Shown piece by piece: positions 18,755-27,825 of a stretch of DNA of 64,000 nt; position 1 is the first letter of the stretch, and each line of letters starts with the position of its first letter. The notes under the pieces were generated by a model. The model worked only from the letters and a program-made list of their open reading frames with translations, did no database searches and was not told the DNA's origin. Location: positions 62,001-126,000 of the forward strand of contig NZ_RQUZ01000005.1 in NCBI RefSeq assembly GCF_003992065.1, written 5' to 3'. The position numbers were made by a program, and so were the translations under genes. The stretch comes from Veillonella seminalis. GTDB lineage: Bacteria; Bacillota; Negativicutes; Veillonellales; Veillonellaceae.

Positions 18755-20014
18755 ATGACAGAGTATGCAACATATTTCGAAACTATGGGCCGTAAAGCTC
18801 GTGTGGCTTCGACCGCTATGCAATTAGCCGATACGGCTGCAAAAAATACATTATTACTTACCGTAGCCGATGTATTGGAATCACATATTCCGGCCATTTT
18901 AGAGGCCAATGATTTTGATATGAGCCAAGCCGGCCAATATAATTTGCCGAAAATTATGTATGACCGTTTACGCCTTACGAAAGAGCGTATCGAACAGATG
19001 GCTCTCGGTGTTCGCCAACTTGTTGACTTGCCAGATCCTATCGGAGAAGTTATGGAATCTTCTACGCGCCCGAACGGCATGAAAATTTCAAAAGTACGGG
19101 TACCGATGGGTGTTATTGCCATGTTTTACGAGGCAAGACCAAATGTAACGGTAGATGCGGCTGCCTTATGCATGAAAACGGGCAATGCCGTTATTCTGAG
19201 AGGCGGTAAAGAGGCATTTCACACTAATGAATGTTTGGTTAATTTACTGCGTGATGCTTTATCGGCAGTTAACTTGCCGGCTGATGCGGTACAGTTAGTG
19301 ACTATAACCGATCGGGCAGCTGTGTCGGATTTGTTGCGGCAAAGAGAATATATCGATGTGGTAATACCTCGCGGCGGTGCCGGACTTATTAAACGCATTG
19401 TAGAAGAAAGCCGTATTCCTGTTATTGAAACAGGCAGCGGTGTAGTTCATGTGTATGTGGATAAGGATTGTGATGAATCAAAGATTGTTCCGATTGTCAT
19501 TAATGCAAAAGTACAACGGCCATCGGTTTGCAATTCGGCGGAAACTTTGCTTATTCACGAAGCGGTAGCACCTAAATTATTACCGGTTATTGCTAAGGCG
19601 TTGACGGATAATCATGTGGAAATACGTGGCGATGATGCCTCTCGTACTATTGTTGAAAATATCAACGCAGCAGACGACACTGCATGGGCTACGGAATATA
19701 ATGATTTAATTATGAATGTAAAAGTTGTGCCTTCGGCTGAAGCCGCTATTGCACATATTAATCATTTTGGAACTAAACATTCGGAATGTATTATTACTGA
19801 AAATAAAGAGACTGCTCAAGCCTTTTTACAGCAGGTGGATGCTTCTACGGTGTATGTAAATGTCTCGACTCGATTTACGGATGGATTCGAGTTCGGGTTG
19901 GGTGCCGAAATCGGAATCAGTACTCAGAAATTACACGCCCGCGGACCTATGGGGCTTTTGGCACTGACTTCGTATAAATATTATGTGCAGGGAGATGGCC
20001 AAATTCGTTCATGA
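18755..20014 (+). CDS. proA: Gamma-glutamyl phosphate reductase ProA
   Basis: Second step of proline synthesis, NADPH-dependent reduction to glutamate-5-semialdehyde. It is 419 residues, the normal length, with the aldehyde dehydrogenase fold: MFYEARPNVTVD, the VIPRGGAGLI segment, and the catalytic cysteine in PSVCNSAETLL near residue 255. Its stop overlaps the next small ORF (ATGA at 20011-20014). No proC is seen in the window. Confidence 0.96.
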   Translation: MTEYATYFETMGRKARVASTAMQLADTAAKNTLLLTVADVLESHIPAILEANDFDMSQAGQYNLPKIMYDRLRLTKERIEQMALGVRQLVDLPDPIGEVMESSTRPNGMKISKVRVPMGVIAMFYEARPNVTVDAAALCMKTGNAVILRGGKEAFHTNECLVNLLRDALSAVNLPADAVQLVTITDRAAVSDLLRQREYIDVVIPRGGAGLIKRIVEESRIPVIETGSGVVHVYVDKDCDESKIVPIVINAKVQRPSVCNSAETLLIHEAVAPKLLPVIAKALTDNHVEIRGDDASRTIVENINAADDTAWATEYNDLIMNVKVVPSAEAAIAHINHFGTKHSECIITENKETAQAFLQQVDASTVYVNVSTRFTDGFEFGLGAEIGISTQKLHARGPMGLLALTSYKYYVQGDGQIRS

Positions 20015-20157
20015 AACAGTGGTTACGCATTATACGAGCCTATGGTTCGTATATAAAAACACCGAAAGGACGCTATGAATGGCAATCCTATATTAAAGCT
20101 TTAATATTGTGGCTTGTATTATCATTATTGGTTATGGGGATATTGTACTGCTTATGA
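20011..20157 (+). CDS. Small membrane protein, 48 residues, between proA and nadD
   Basis: An ORF of 48 codons exactly filling the proA-nadD gap. Its ATG overlaps the proA stop (ATGA 20011-20014) and its TGA overlaps the nadD ATG (ATGA 20154-20157). The first 29 residues are basic and aromatic (starts MKQWLRIIRAYGSY; five Tyr, three Lys and three Arg, two Trp). The last 19 form a hydrophobic helix, so it is a likely single-span membrane peptide with its basic N terminus in the cytoplasm. No homologue is recognised. Translational coupling at both ends is the main evidence that it is real. GGGAGATGG lies at 19990-19997 with a longer than usual spacing. Confidence 0.6.
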   Translation: MKQWLRIIRAYGSYIKTPKGRYEWQSYIKALILWLVLSLLVMGILYCL

Positions 20158-20765
20158 AACTTACAGGAAGAATCGGCATCATCGGAGGTACTTTTAATCC
20201 TATTCATCTGGGACACCTGATGATTGCCGAAATGGCACAGGAAACCTATGAATTGGATCGCGTAATTTTTGTACCGGCGTATCATCCGCCTCATAAGCAT
20301 GACGACGTTATCGATGCGCAATACCGATATGAAATGACGGCGGCGGCTGTCATGGATAATCCTAAATTTACAATTTCGGATGTTGAATTTAAAAGGGAAG
20401 GCCCATCCTATACGGTGGATACCATAAAATATTTCCGCTCACAATACGGTGAAGATAAGGAATACTATTTCATAGCCGGTACCGATACGATTCAAGACCT
20501 GCCGAATTGGAAATACATTCATGAGCTGCTCAGCTTGTGTCATTTTATCGGAGCCGTTCGACCTGACGGTTCGGCGGCAATCGAAAAAATTATCGAATAC
20601 TTTGGCGATTTGGGCCGTGAGCGAATCCATTTGTTGGAAGTGCCGCTCATGCAACTGTCAGCCACTGATTTACGTCAGCGTTTGCGTACTAAACGCAGTG
20701 TTCGGTACATGATTCCTAAAGCCGTAGTTCAATATATTGCACAGCATGATATTTATAAAAAGTGA
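20154..20765 (+). CDS. nadD: Nicotinate-nucleotide adenylyltransferase NadD
   Basis: Makes nicotinic acid adenine dinucleotide in NAD synthesis. It is 203 residues from ATG 20154, which gives the normal start (MKLTGRIGIIGGTFNPIHLG). The in-frame ATG at 20109 would add 15 residues coming from the overlapping small membrane ORF. The nucleotidyltransferase motif GGTFNPIHLGH is near residue 10, and the second motif is SATDLRQRL near 170. yqeK follows after 13 bases, the common nadD-yqeK order of Firmicutes. Confidence 0.95.
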   Translation: MKLTGRIGIIGGTFNPIHLGHLMIAEMAQETYELDRVIFVPAYHPPHKHDDVIDAQYRYEMTAAAVMDNPKFTISDVEFKREGPSYTVDTIKYFRSQYGEDKEYYFIAGTDTIQDLPNWKYIHELLSLCHFIGAVRPDGSAAIEKIIEYFGDLGRERIHLLEVPLMQLSATDLRQRLRTKRSVRYMIPKAVVQYIAQHDIYKK

Positions 20766-20778
20766 GGCAAAAAATAGT

Positions 20779-21348
20779 ATGTTTGAAGAAATTATTAATG
20801 ATTTACAGCAACGACTCAGTCCTAAACGATTTGCACATACCTTGGGTGTTGCTCGAGCTGCAGTCGGCTTAGCTCAACGTTATGGGGCTGAGCCGGAAGA
20901 GGCTTATATTGCAGGGCTTTTACATGACTGTGCTAAAGAGGTTCCTTTGTCTGAGATGCAACGGTTGGTAGATGAGGCGGACATCAAAGTAGATATGGAT
21001 ATGTACGTTAACGGTGCTTTATTGCATGGCGTAAGCGGTGCCGTAATGGCTCATCAACGTTATGGCGTTATTGACGGTTATATCTTGGATGCTATCCGTT
21101 ATCACACAACAGGCCGGGTAGGTATGACAACGCTGGATAAAATTATTTTTCTCGCTGACTATGTGGAAGAGACGCGTAATTTTCCGGGGGTAGATTATCT
21201 GCGTAAAGTTGCTTTGGAAGATTTAGATAAAGCTGTTTTAGCCGGTTATGATACGACAATTCGTCATTTATTGGATCAGGGATTAAGTATTTATTTTAAA
21301 ACAATTCTGGGCCGTAACGATATGGTGCGGCGTATTCATAATCGATAG
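20779..21348 (+). CDS. yqeK: HD-domain diadenosine tetraphosphatase YqeK
   Basis: 189 residues from ATG 20779; the 14 upstream in-frame codons lie in the nadD end. HD-domain hydrolase with the H...HD...D metal ligands: HTLGVARAA near residue 18, LLHDCAKEV near 48, and a later YHTTGRVGM. The family was shown to hydrolyse Ap4A symmetrically to ADP. It sits between nadD and an LCP gene, followed by rsfS, a conserved order. Confidence 0.92.
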   Translation: MFEEIINDLQQRLSPKRFAHTLGVARAAVGLAQRYGAEPEEAYIAGLLHDCAKEVPLSEMQRLVDEADIKVDMDMYVNGALLHGVSGAVMAHQRYGVIDGYILDAIRYHTTGRVGMTTLDKIIFLADYVEETRNFPGVDYLRKVALEDLDKAVLAGYDTTIRHLLDQGLSIYFKTILGRNDMVRRIHNR

Positions 21349-21360
21349 GATGCGTGCAGT

Positions 21361-22431
21361 ATGGAAGAAGAAGTGCGTAAAAGACCGAAACGGCGTGTAA
21401 GAAAAAAACAGAAGGTTCGCTGGGGTCGGGTCATAATTGCTTTAGTAGTACTCGTTGTCTTACTGGGCGGCATCGGATTTGGTATATGGCGCGGCTATCA
21501 GGCGGCCGTAGGCTATTTCAGCGGTTCTGCCGACTCAGCGGCAACTACAACAACGGCTGATGTGGCACCGCCTTCGCAGCCTAATCAGGTAACGACGGTA
21601 CCGCTGGAACAAAAATCATTGGATAAGCCGATTTATATTTTACTCGTAGGTAAAGACAGCAATAATCCGGCACAGGGGGATGCTCTCTTTTTACTGTCGG
21701 TTAATGAGCAACAGAAAAATATTGATGTAATCGGTATTCCGTCTAATACGAAAATAGACAGTCGTGATAAAAAATCAGTAGCTATGATTAATACCATGTA
21801 CAGTTCCGGTAATATCGAACTTACCAAAGCGGTTGTAGAAGATTTATTCCATATTCCTATTCCGTATTATGTGGTCGTAGATGAAGCGGCGTTCAAAAAC
21901 ACGCTTGATATGCTTGGCTCGCAGGATATGTATGTAGAGAAAGAAATGGTTCATATTGATGGTACGACCGATAGAGCGGACGTCAATTTGGCCCGTGGCT
22001 ATCAAACACTGGATGCGGATAAAGCTTATCAATATGTACGCTTCGTAGATGCCGATAAAAATGCTTTCAGTCGTACGCAACGACAGGAACGTTTTTTGAA
22101 GCAATTACTGGGCTCACAGGAAGATACGTTTACGATTTCCCGTATGTGGCATATTTGGCGACTCTGGAGTCATTATGACACCAACATCAGCACCGGTGAT
22201 GCGATTAAATTGGTTATGGATCTGGGCAGACTCAATAATACTCATATTCAGTATTATATTTTACCGGGAACCAAAGAAACGATTAACGGTGAAATTTTTT
22301 GGAACTATGATCCGGTTGAAGCTCAACAATTGTTGGGTATTACCTTAGGTAATGCACCGATTGAAGGAAACAGTGACGGGACTACCGATGATTCTAAAAA
22401 TACGACAAACGGTAAGGGCAAAGAGGGTTAA
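21361..22431 (+). CDS. LytR-CpsA-Psr (LCP) family protein, divergent active site
   Basis: 356 residues: a strongly basic cytoplasmic N terminus, one membrane span (about residues 24-47), a Thr/Ala linker, then an extracytoplasmic LCP domain (about 85-285) and a polar tail. LCP enzymes transfer lipid-linked glycopolymers to peptidoglycan. The second half keeps the conserved YVRF....SRTQRQ arginine cluster. In the first half the usual RSDT and IPRDT motifs read QGDA and IPSNT, so the conserved arginines there are missing. The position between yqeK and rsfS matches LCP genes of other Firmicutes. Activity is uncertain. Confidence 0.8.
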   Translation: MEEEVRKRPKRRVRKKQKVRWGRVIIALVVLVVLLGGIGFGIWRGYQAAVGYFSGSADSAATTTTADVAPPSQPNQVTTVPLEQKSLDKPIYILLVGKDSNNPAQGDALFLLSVNEQQKNIDVIGIPSNTKIDSRDKKSVAMINTMYSSGNIELTKAVVEDLFHIPIPYYVVVDEAAFKNTLDMLGSQDMYVEKEMVHIDGTTDRADVNLARGYQTLDADKAYQYVRFVDADKNAFSRTQRQERFLKQLLGSQEDTFTISRMWHIWRLWSHYDTNISTGDAIKLVMDLGRLNNTHIQYYILPGTKETINGEIFWNYDPVEAQQLLGITLGNAPIEGNSDGTTDDSKNTTNGKGKEG

Positions 22432-22555
22432 TTATTAAGTAATTTATGATTACCGACAACTATTAAAGATTGAGCCCGTTACAGTTGGTTGTGAAATATA
22501 TTGTATTTAATTTTTTATAGTTTATTGTTGGCGATGATTATAAAAAGGAGATTTC

Positions 22556-22918
22556 ATGAAAGAGAAACAAGAAATTAAAGACGTGGCATTAGCATTGGCA
22601 CAAGCAGGTTTTGACAAAAAAGGCACAGACATTGCCATTTTGGATTTGGAAGGTTTATCCAGTTTAGCGGATTATTTTTTATTGGTAAGTGCTTCCAACG
22701 TAAAACAGGCACAGAGTATTGCCGATGAAATTGAAGATAAGGGAGCTGAAGTAGGTGCTACCGTGTTGCATCGTGAAGGCTATCACGAAGGCGAATGGAT
22801 TTTGCTTGATTTCGGCGATATTATCTGTCATGTCTTCGGCGGTCAGAAAACACGTTCTTTCTATGGTTTGGAACAGTTGTGGAATGATGCGGCTCGCGTA
22901 GAATTTACAGGGGCTTAA
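22556..22918 (+). CDS. rsfS: Ribosomal silencing factor RsfS
   Basis: 120 residues. RsfS binds ribosomal protein uL14 on the 50S subunit and blocks subunit joining in slow growth. It matches the family along its length: the DIAILDLEGLSSLADYFLL stretch, the H-R-E-G segment (VLHREGYHEGEWILLDFGD) and the end with FYGLEQLW. AAAAAGGAG precedes the ATG. The 124-base gap upstream is A/T-rich and holds no ORF. The next gene starts two bases after the stop. Confidence 0.95.
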   Translation: MKEKQEIKDVALALAQAGFDKKGTDIAILDLEGLSSLADYFLLVSASNVKQAQSIADEIEDKGAEVGATVLHREGYHEGEWILLDFGDIICHVFGGQKTRSFYGLEQLWNDAARVEFTGA

Positions 22919-22919
22919 T

Positions 22920-23900
22920 ATGGCAACACAATTATCTGAAAATACGTTAGCCACGCTTAAGGTATTGCGCCAAAGTGACCAGGGTTCTTTTTTGGACGGC
23001 GGTACGGGCAATACGAATGATGATATTTTACTCCACAAGGATCAGCAAACGTCACCGGTTGCCATCGGTGACGAAGTACCTGTATTTTTGTACAAGGATC
23101 CGAAAGGTCGTTTGACGGCCAGTATGCGTTTACCGGCAATTAAAGAAGGTCAAATCGGCTATGTGGAAGTTATTAATAAAACCCAATTCGGTGTTTTCGT
23201 CGAAGTGGGTACCGAACGCGGTATATTCATGCCGCATGCGGAAATGCGCGGTCGCCCACAATTGGGTGAAAAAGTCTGGGTTCATCTCTATACGGATAAA
23301 TCCGGTCGTTTGGCCGTTTCCATGGATGTGGATGATGCCATGCGCCGTGCAGCCAAACCGGCTACAGAGGCTAAGGTGGGGCAAATTGTAAGAGGCGCGA
23401 TCTATAACTTCACGTCCGACGGAGCGTTTTTTATAACGCCTGAACGATGGATTGCATTCATTCATAACAGTGAAATGACGCACCATTTAAAAGTGGGCGA
23501 ATTAATCAAAGCCCGTGTGACTTTTAAGCGTGATGACGGACGTATCAATGTATCTATGCGTCCGGTAAAAGAAACGGCTTTGACGGTTGACGGTGAGGCT
23601 TTATTGGCGTATTTATTGCAACGTAACGGTCGAATGCCTTATAGTGATAAATCATCGTCTGATATTATTAAAGCTAAATTCGGGTTTAGTAAAGCAGCCT
23701 TTAAACGTGCTGTAGGCCATTTAATGAAAGAAGGCAAAGTTATTCAGGAAGATGGCTGGACTCTATTGACTGAAACGGGTAAAACAGCGGCGACGGAACT
23801 TGTAGAACGTAAGGCGAACGGTGAAACAACCACGGATGTGTTGGCAACCGATGATGCCGAGACAAGTAATGAAACCAAGCCGGAAACTCGTGAGGTTTAG
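22920..23900 (+). CDS. cvfB: S1-domain RNA-binding protein CvfB/YitL
   Basis: 326 residues. CvfB-type proteins carry several S1-like RNA-binding domains followed by a winged helix. Here a first S1-like segment (about 1-60), a canonical S1 domain (EGQIGYVEVINKTQFGVFVE, about 78-140), a third (VGQIVRGAIYNFTSDGAFF, about 155-215) and a winged helix (about 230-285, AYLLQRNGRMPY onwards) can be seen. An acidic Thr-rich tail of about 30 residues follows. The gene is one base after rsfS and is closed by a terminator. Confidence 0.88.
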   Translation: MATQLSENTLATLKVLRQSDQGSFLDGGTGNTNDDILLHKDQQTSPVAIGDEVPVFLYKDPKGRLTASMRLPAIKEGQIGYVEVINKTQFGVFVEVGTERGIFMPHAEMRGRPQLGEKVWVHLYTDKSGRLAVSMDVDDAMRRAAKPATEAKVGQIVRGAIYNFTSDGAFFITPERWIAFIHNSEMTHHLKVGELIKARVTFKRDDGRINVSMRPVKETALTVDGEALLAYLLQRNGRMPYSDKSSSDIIKAKFGFSKAAFKRAVGHLMKEGKVIQEDGWTLLTETGKTAATELVERKANGETTTDVLATDDAETSNETKPETREV

Positions 23901-23911
23901 TACGGCAAAAT

Positions 23912-23941
23912 AGAAGGCGTAATCAGATTACGCCTTTCTTT
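23912..23941 (+). terminator. Terminator after cvfB
   Basis: AAGGCGTAA at 23914-23922 pairs with TTACGCCTT at 23928-23936 around a 5-base loop, followed by a T-rich stretch (TCTTTG). It ends the nadD-to-cvfB gene run. Confidence 0.75.
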
Positions 23942-23979
23942 GCATTTACCGACTTATTGAATTTGAGGGTTGATTACTT

Positions 23980-25329
23980 ATGAAAATTATTGTGGTAGGC
24001 GCCGGTAAGGTAGGCTATTCGGTAGCTCAGCGCCTCGTGCAAGATGAACATGATGTGTATATAATTGAAAAATCCGCCGAGCGAATCCGTAATTTGGAAA
24101 ACAGCTTGGATGTAAGTTTAGTACAGGGGAACGGCAGCAGTCTGCAATTGCTTAAAGAAATCGGCATGGAAGATGTGGGCATGCTCATTGCGGTAACCGA
24201 CTCCGATGAAGTTAATATGCTGGCCTGTTCGGTAGCAAAAATCGGCGGTATTCCGCGTACGATTGCTCGTGTTCGCGACAATGACTATTTAAAAGAAGAA
24301 AACCGTGAGCTGCAGGAACAATTGGGGGTTGATTTATTTATTAATCCCGAAATGGTATCGGCTCAAGAAATCGTGCAGGTTCTGCAGACCCCGGCAGCCC
24401 TTGATGTAGAAGATTTTGCCAGTGGTGCGGTTCGTCTTATGGAATTTAAAATGCATGAAGATGTTCCGTATCTGGGGCAGCGTTTGCGTGATATCACATT
24501 TCCGGAAGGTGTTATTATCGTAGGCATTTTACGTAACGGCGAAATGATTATTCCACATGGTGAAAGCCGTTTGTTAATGATGGATAAGGTGTTCTTCTTA
24601 GGGGCTCGCGATGCTATCTTAAAAGTAGCTGAAGAATTCCACGAAGTAGATATGATGGAGCAGACCAAGCGAATTTTGCTTGTCGGAGCCGGTCTGATTG
24701 GCCGAAATTTAGCCGTGTTGCTTGATCGTGCCGGTTATATGGTTAAAATCATTGAAAAGGACATTGAGCGCTGTGAATATTTGGCGACTTTGGTAGAAAA
24801 TGCCATGGTTATCAATGGTGACGGTACTGACATGGATTTGTTGGAGGCGGAAGAAATTTCCGATTGTGACGCCATTATTTGCCTCACCGATGATGATAAA
24901 CTGAATTTATTGGTTGCCTTATTAGGCAAGCATTTGGGCGTACCTAAAACCATCGTACGTGTCGGTCGTCCCGAATATATCGTGCTCATGGAACAGGTGG
25001 GTATTGATATCGTATTTTCACCTCGTCTTTTGACATCCGGGGAAATTTTGCGTATGGTTCGTCGCGGTGAAAATGTTGTCAGCATTTCTACTTTTGAAGG
25101 TTCCAAAGCGGAAGCCGTTGAAGTGGTGCTCAGTCCGGTATCGCCATTAGTAGGTTGTGCTTTAAAAGATTTAAAATTGCCGGGCAAAGCCCTGGTCGGT
25201 GCTGTTGTACGCGATGGCTCAACCATCGTGCCAACCGGTAATACGGTATTGTATGCCAGTGATCATATTGTCTTCTTTACCTTGCCTTATCATGTTAATA
25301 AATTATTAACGTATTTGAAGCCGGATTAA
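23980..25329 (+). CDS. trkA: Trk potassium uptake regulator TrkA
   Basis: 449 residues, the cytoplasmic NAD(H)/nucleotide-binding gating subunit of the Trk potassium channel. It has two tandem RCK modules. The first begins VVGAGKVGYSVA with an RCK_C about 140-220. The second begins LVGAGLIGRNLA near residue 230 and ends with another RCK_C. This is the full-length double form, not the short KtrA form. trkH follows after 12 bases, so the two subunits form an operon. Confidence 0.95.
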   Translation: MKIIVVGAGKVGYSVAQRLVQDEHDVYIIEKSAERIRNLENSLDVSLVQGNGSSLQLLKEIGMEDVGMLIAVTDSDEVNMLACSVAKIGGIPRTIARVRDNDYLKEENRELQEQLGVDLFINPEMVSAQEIVQVLQTPAALDVEDFASGAVRLMEFKMHEDVPYLGQRLRDITFPEGVIIVGILRNGEMIIPHGESRLLMMDKVFFLGARDAILKVAEEFHEVDMMEQTKRILLVGAGLIGRNLAVLLDRAGYMVKIIEKDIERCEYLATLVENAMVINGDGTDMDLLEAEEISDCDAIICLTDDDKLNLLVALLGKHLGVPKTIVRVGRPEYIVLMEQVGIDIVFSPRLLTSGEILRMVRRGENVVSISTFEGSKAEAVEVVLSPVSPLVGCALKDLKLPGKALVGAVVRDGSTIVPTGNTVLYASDHIVFFTLPYHVNKLLTYLKPD

Positions 25330-25341
25330 TCGAGGTGTCAT

Positions 25342-26850
25342 ATGCGTATACAGATTGTTATGCGATTAGTGGGGCAATTGATCCTCATTGTTGCAGGAAT
25401 TATGTTGGTTCCGTTTGTTTACGGGCTAACTGTGGGTGAGTCATATTTTTCATTTGTGGCAGCTTCACTTATGGCAGCTGTAACCGGCGGTTTACTGTAT
25501 TATTACGGGCAGCCGAGTACAACTTATAGTTTAAGAGATGGTTTCTTGACAGTCAGTTCCATCTGGATTTTTGTATCATTTTTCGCTTCCTTGCCGTTTT
25601 ATTTTGGTGGTGTTTTACCTAATTTTATAGATGCTTTATTTGAATCTGTTTCGGGTATAACCGCTACCGGTGCTTCCGTTGTTGAAGATGTGGACAGTTT
25701 GTCGCAAAGTTTTGTGCTTTGGCGCAGTTTAACCCATTGGCTTGGTGGCATGGGGATTGTTGTCTTGGTATTGGCCTTTCTTAAAAACTTAGGTGCCGAT
25801 TCGGCGCATTTGTTCAATGCGGAGGCTTCCGTTCCGAGACCGGGTATAGTAATGCCGCGTATTCGTTCCATGGCATTTAAATTATGGACTATTTATTTAT
25901 TATTTACGGCCGTTTGCTTTGTGGCTTTATGCTTGGCAGGTATGTCGTATTTTGATGCCATCAACATGACGTTTACCACTATCGCTACGGGCGGTTATAC
26001 ACCAAATACCGGTGTTGTCGATATTTATACCGAAAACTGGCCGATCCGTTGGATTTTAATCTTTTTCATGGTTTTGGCGGGCGGTAATTTTACTGTATAT
26101 TATGCTGTATTCCAACGCGGTCTTAAAGCAGTTTGGCAGGATTTTGAGTACCGCATGTATTTGCTTATATTGTTAACCGGCGCTCTTATTGTTATGTATG
26201 CGTTGTACATGTCCGATAATTTTACCTTAAGTGCATCTTTTAATCGGGCTGTATTTATGATCGTATCCATGCAAACGGGCTCCGGTTTGGTGCTCGGTAA
26301 TTATGATGTGTGGTCACCGCTCGCTCAGATGATGTTGTTTATGTCAACTTTCTTCGGCGGTTGCAGTGGTTCCACGACCGGCGGTATCAAGGTTATCCGC
26401 ATCATTATTTTAATAAAAAGCAGTATTATTTATTTGCGCAAGGCTATTCATCCCGATATGGTTCAAAACATTACGATTAATGGTAAATCAATGCCTCAGA
26501 AATGGGTCCAAATGACACAGCAATTCTTTTTCTTATATATGACGGTGTTTGCCATTTCTGCATTGGGGATTTCAGCCACAGGCCTCAGTTTCGGTGAGTC
26601 ATTGCAGTGTGTAGCGGGAATTTTGGGAAACGTAGGCCTGGCCTTCGGTTCTTTGGGACCTGAAGGGTCTTTTGGCGTACTTCATCCGGTAGCTAAATTC
26701 ATCTGCGTGCTCGATATGTTATTGGGCCGTTTAGAATTGTTTACATTATTGGTATTGCTGCATCCTGATTTTTGGCAGGGTTACTTCCTTAAACGTCGTA
26801 AACGTTCGTATAAGGTATGGCAGCCTGTAGGTACGCATCGTCGCTTATAG
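25342..26850 (+). CDS. trkH: Trk potassium channel subunit TrkH
   Basis: 502 residues, membrane-embedded. It contains four pore-loop repeats with selectivity-filter glycines, for example SGITATGASV near residue 105, TTIATGGYT near 215, and the later MQTGSGLV and GNVGLAFGSLGPEG segments. There are about ten hydrophobic helices. It pairs with the TrkA directly upstream. The 109 bases after it hold no recognisable terminator or ORF. Confidence 0.95.
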   Translation: MRIQIVMRLVGQLILIVAGIMLVPFVYGLTVGESYFSFVAASLMAAVTGGLLYYYGQPSTTYSLRDGFLTVSSIWIFVSFFASLPFYFGGVLPNFIDALFESVSGITATGASVVEDVDSLSQSFVLWRSLTHWLGGMGIVVLVLAFLKNLGADSAHLFNAEASVPRPGIVMPRIRSMAFKLWTIYLLFTAVCFVALCLAGMSYFDAINMTFTTIATGGYTPNTGVVDIYTENWPIRWILIFFMVLAGGNFTVYYAVFQRGLKAVWQDFEYRMYLLILLTGALIVMYALYMSDNFTLSASFNRAVFMIVSMQTGSGLVLGNYDVWSPLAQMMLFMSTFFGGCSGSTTGGIKVIRIIILIKSSIIYLRKAIHPDMVQNITINGKSMPQKWVQMTQQFFFLYMTVFAISALGISATGLSFGESLQCVAGILGNVGLAFGSLGPEGSFGVLHPVAKFICVLDMLLGRLELFTLLVLLHPDFWQGYFLKRRKRSYKVWQPVGTHRRL

Positions 26851-26959
26851 GCTGTGTATCGGTTGTTTAAGTTTTTGGTTACGTCGAGTGTAAGATATTC
26901 GGAATAATCGGGCAGAGTATTTAATTACTTCGGAAGCTGGGAATGAGCAGGAGGACTTT

Positions 26960-27562
26960 ATGGAAATTTTGAAACAGCCTTTAGGTTTATATAAGGCAAA
27001 TTGCTATGTTTTAAAAGAGGCCGGTCAGGCACTTGTCATTGATCCCGGCTTTCATGCTCATAAAGTCCTCGACATGGTAGGGAATGCGGATCTCCAAGCC
27101 GTAGTACTCACACATGGCCATTGCGATCATGTGTGCGCTGTCGATGGTATTCTGAAGGAACGGCCGGTGCCGCTATATATGCATCCCGGCGATGATGAAC
27201 TGCTTCATGCCAAACGAAGGATGCCCTCAGCGTATAAAGGTCTCTTCCAATCGCCTTATTTGCCTTTAAAGGAGGGGAAATTGCAGCTGGGGATATTTGA
27301 CCTTTATATTCATGAAACGCCCGGACACAGCAAAGGAAGCGTTATTGTACAATGGGGGAACCATTTGTTTACCGGTGACACTTTGTTTAAAAACTACATT
27401 GGGGCAACCAACAACTATAACGGAGATGAAGAAGTATTGCAAAAGTCATTGCGTCGCATCATGACTTGGGATCAAAATTTGATTATACATCCCGGTCATG
27501 CCGACGATACTACCTTGAAAGATGAATTGGAACATAATCCGTTTTTACAGCCGCTTAAATAA
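26960..27562 (+). CDS. Metallo-beta-lactamase fold hydrolase (glyoxalase II-like)
   Basis: 200 residues, cytoplasmic. The zinc-binding motif THGHCDHV is near residue 51. The other ligands follow in order: HETPGHSKGS near 115, FTGDTLF near 134 and a histidine in HPGHADDT near 178. This matches the small glyoxalase II-like family of Firmicutes, in which GD in FTGDTLF supplies the bridging aspartate. The substrate is unknown; a thioesterase role is only a family suggestion. GCAGGAGG precedes the ATG. Confidence 0.85.
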   Translation: MEILKQPLGLYKANCYVLKEAGQALVIDPGFHAHKVLDMVGNADLQAVVLTHGHCDHVCAVDGILKERPVPLYMHPGDDELLHAKRRMPSAYKGLFQSPYLPLKEGKLQLGIFDLYIHETPGHSKGSVIVQWGNHLFTGDTLFKNYIGATNNYNGDEEVLQKSLRRIMTWDQNLIIHPGHADDTTLKDELEHNPFLQPLK

Positions 27563-27698
27563 TTTAATTAAATTGAAATAAAATATTAAATTTATACTAG
27601 ACAAAGTACTCTTAAAAATGGTAGAATAATTTTCGTTGCTAAGGGCGGCGAAAGTAATGATACAGTCAAAAGTATGTAAAAACTTTTCAAAAAGTTGC

Positions 27699-27727
27699 TT
27701 GACAATTGTTACTGAAACCCCTATAAT
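27699..27727 (+). promoter_or_regulatory. Near-consensus promoter of the tRNA cluster
   Basis: TTGACA at 27699-27704 and TATAAT at 27722-27727 are both perfect, with an ideal 17-bp spacer. The first tRNA starts 17 bases after the -10 box. This is the strongest promoter in the window. The preceding 27563-27698 stretch holds a weaker TAGACA/TAGAAT pair (27598-27627) and no supported gene. Confidence 0.93.
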
Positions 27728-27744
27728 AACAAAGTAACGTATAC

Positions 27745-27820
27745 GGCCCCGTGGTGTAGCGGTTAACATGTCGCCCTGTCACGGCGAAGATCGTCAGTTC
27801 AAATCTGATCGGGGTCGCCA
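27745..27820 (+). tRNA. tRNA-Asp (GTC)
   Basis: 76-nt cloverleaf. Acceptor GGCCCCG pairs with CGGGGTC (one G-U), the anticodon arm has CTGTCAC with anticodon GTC, a T arm with TTCAAAT is present, and the 3' CCA is encoded. First gene of a five-tRNA run. Confidence 0.95.
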
Positions 27821-27825
27821 CGTTC

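Noticed and set aside
24735-25226. 163-codon antisense ORF within trkA
   Set aside because: Shadow of a well-supported gene. It is Ser/Thr-rich, as complements of this codon usage tend to be, with no ribosome binding site.
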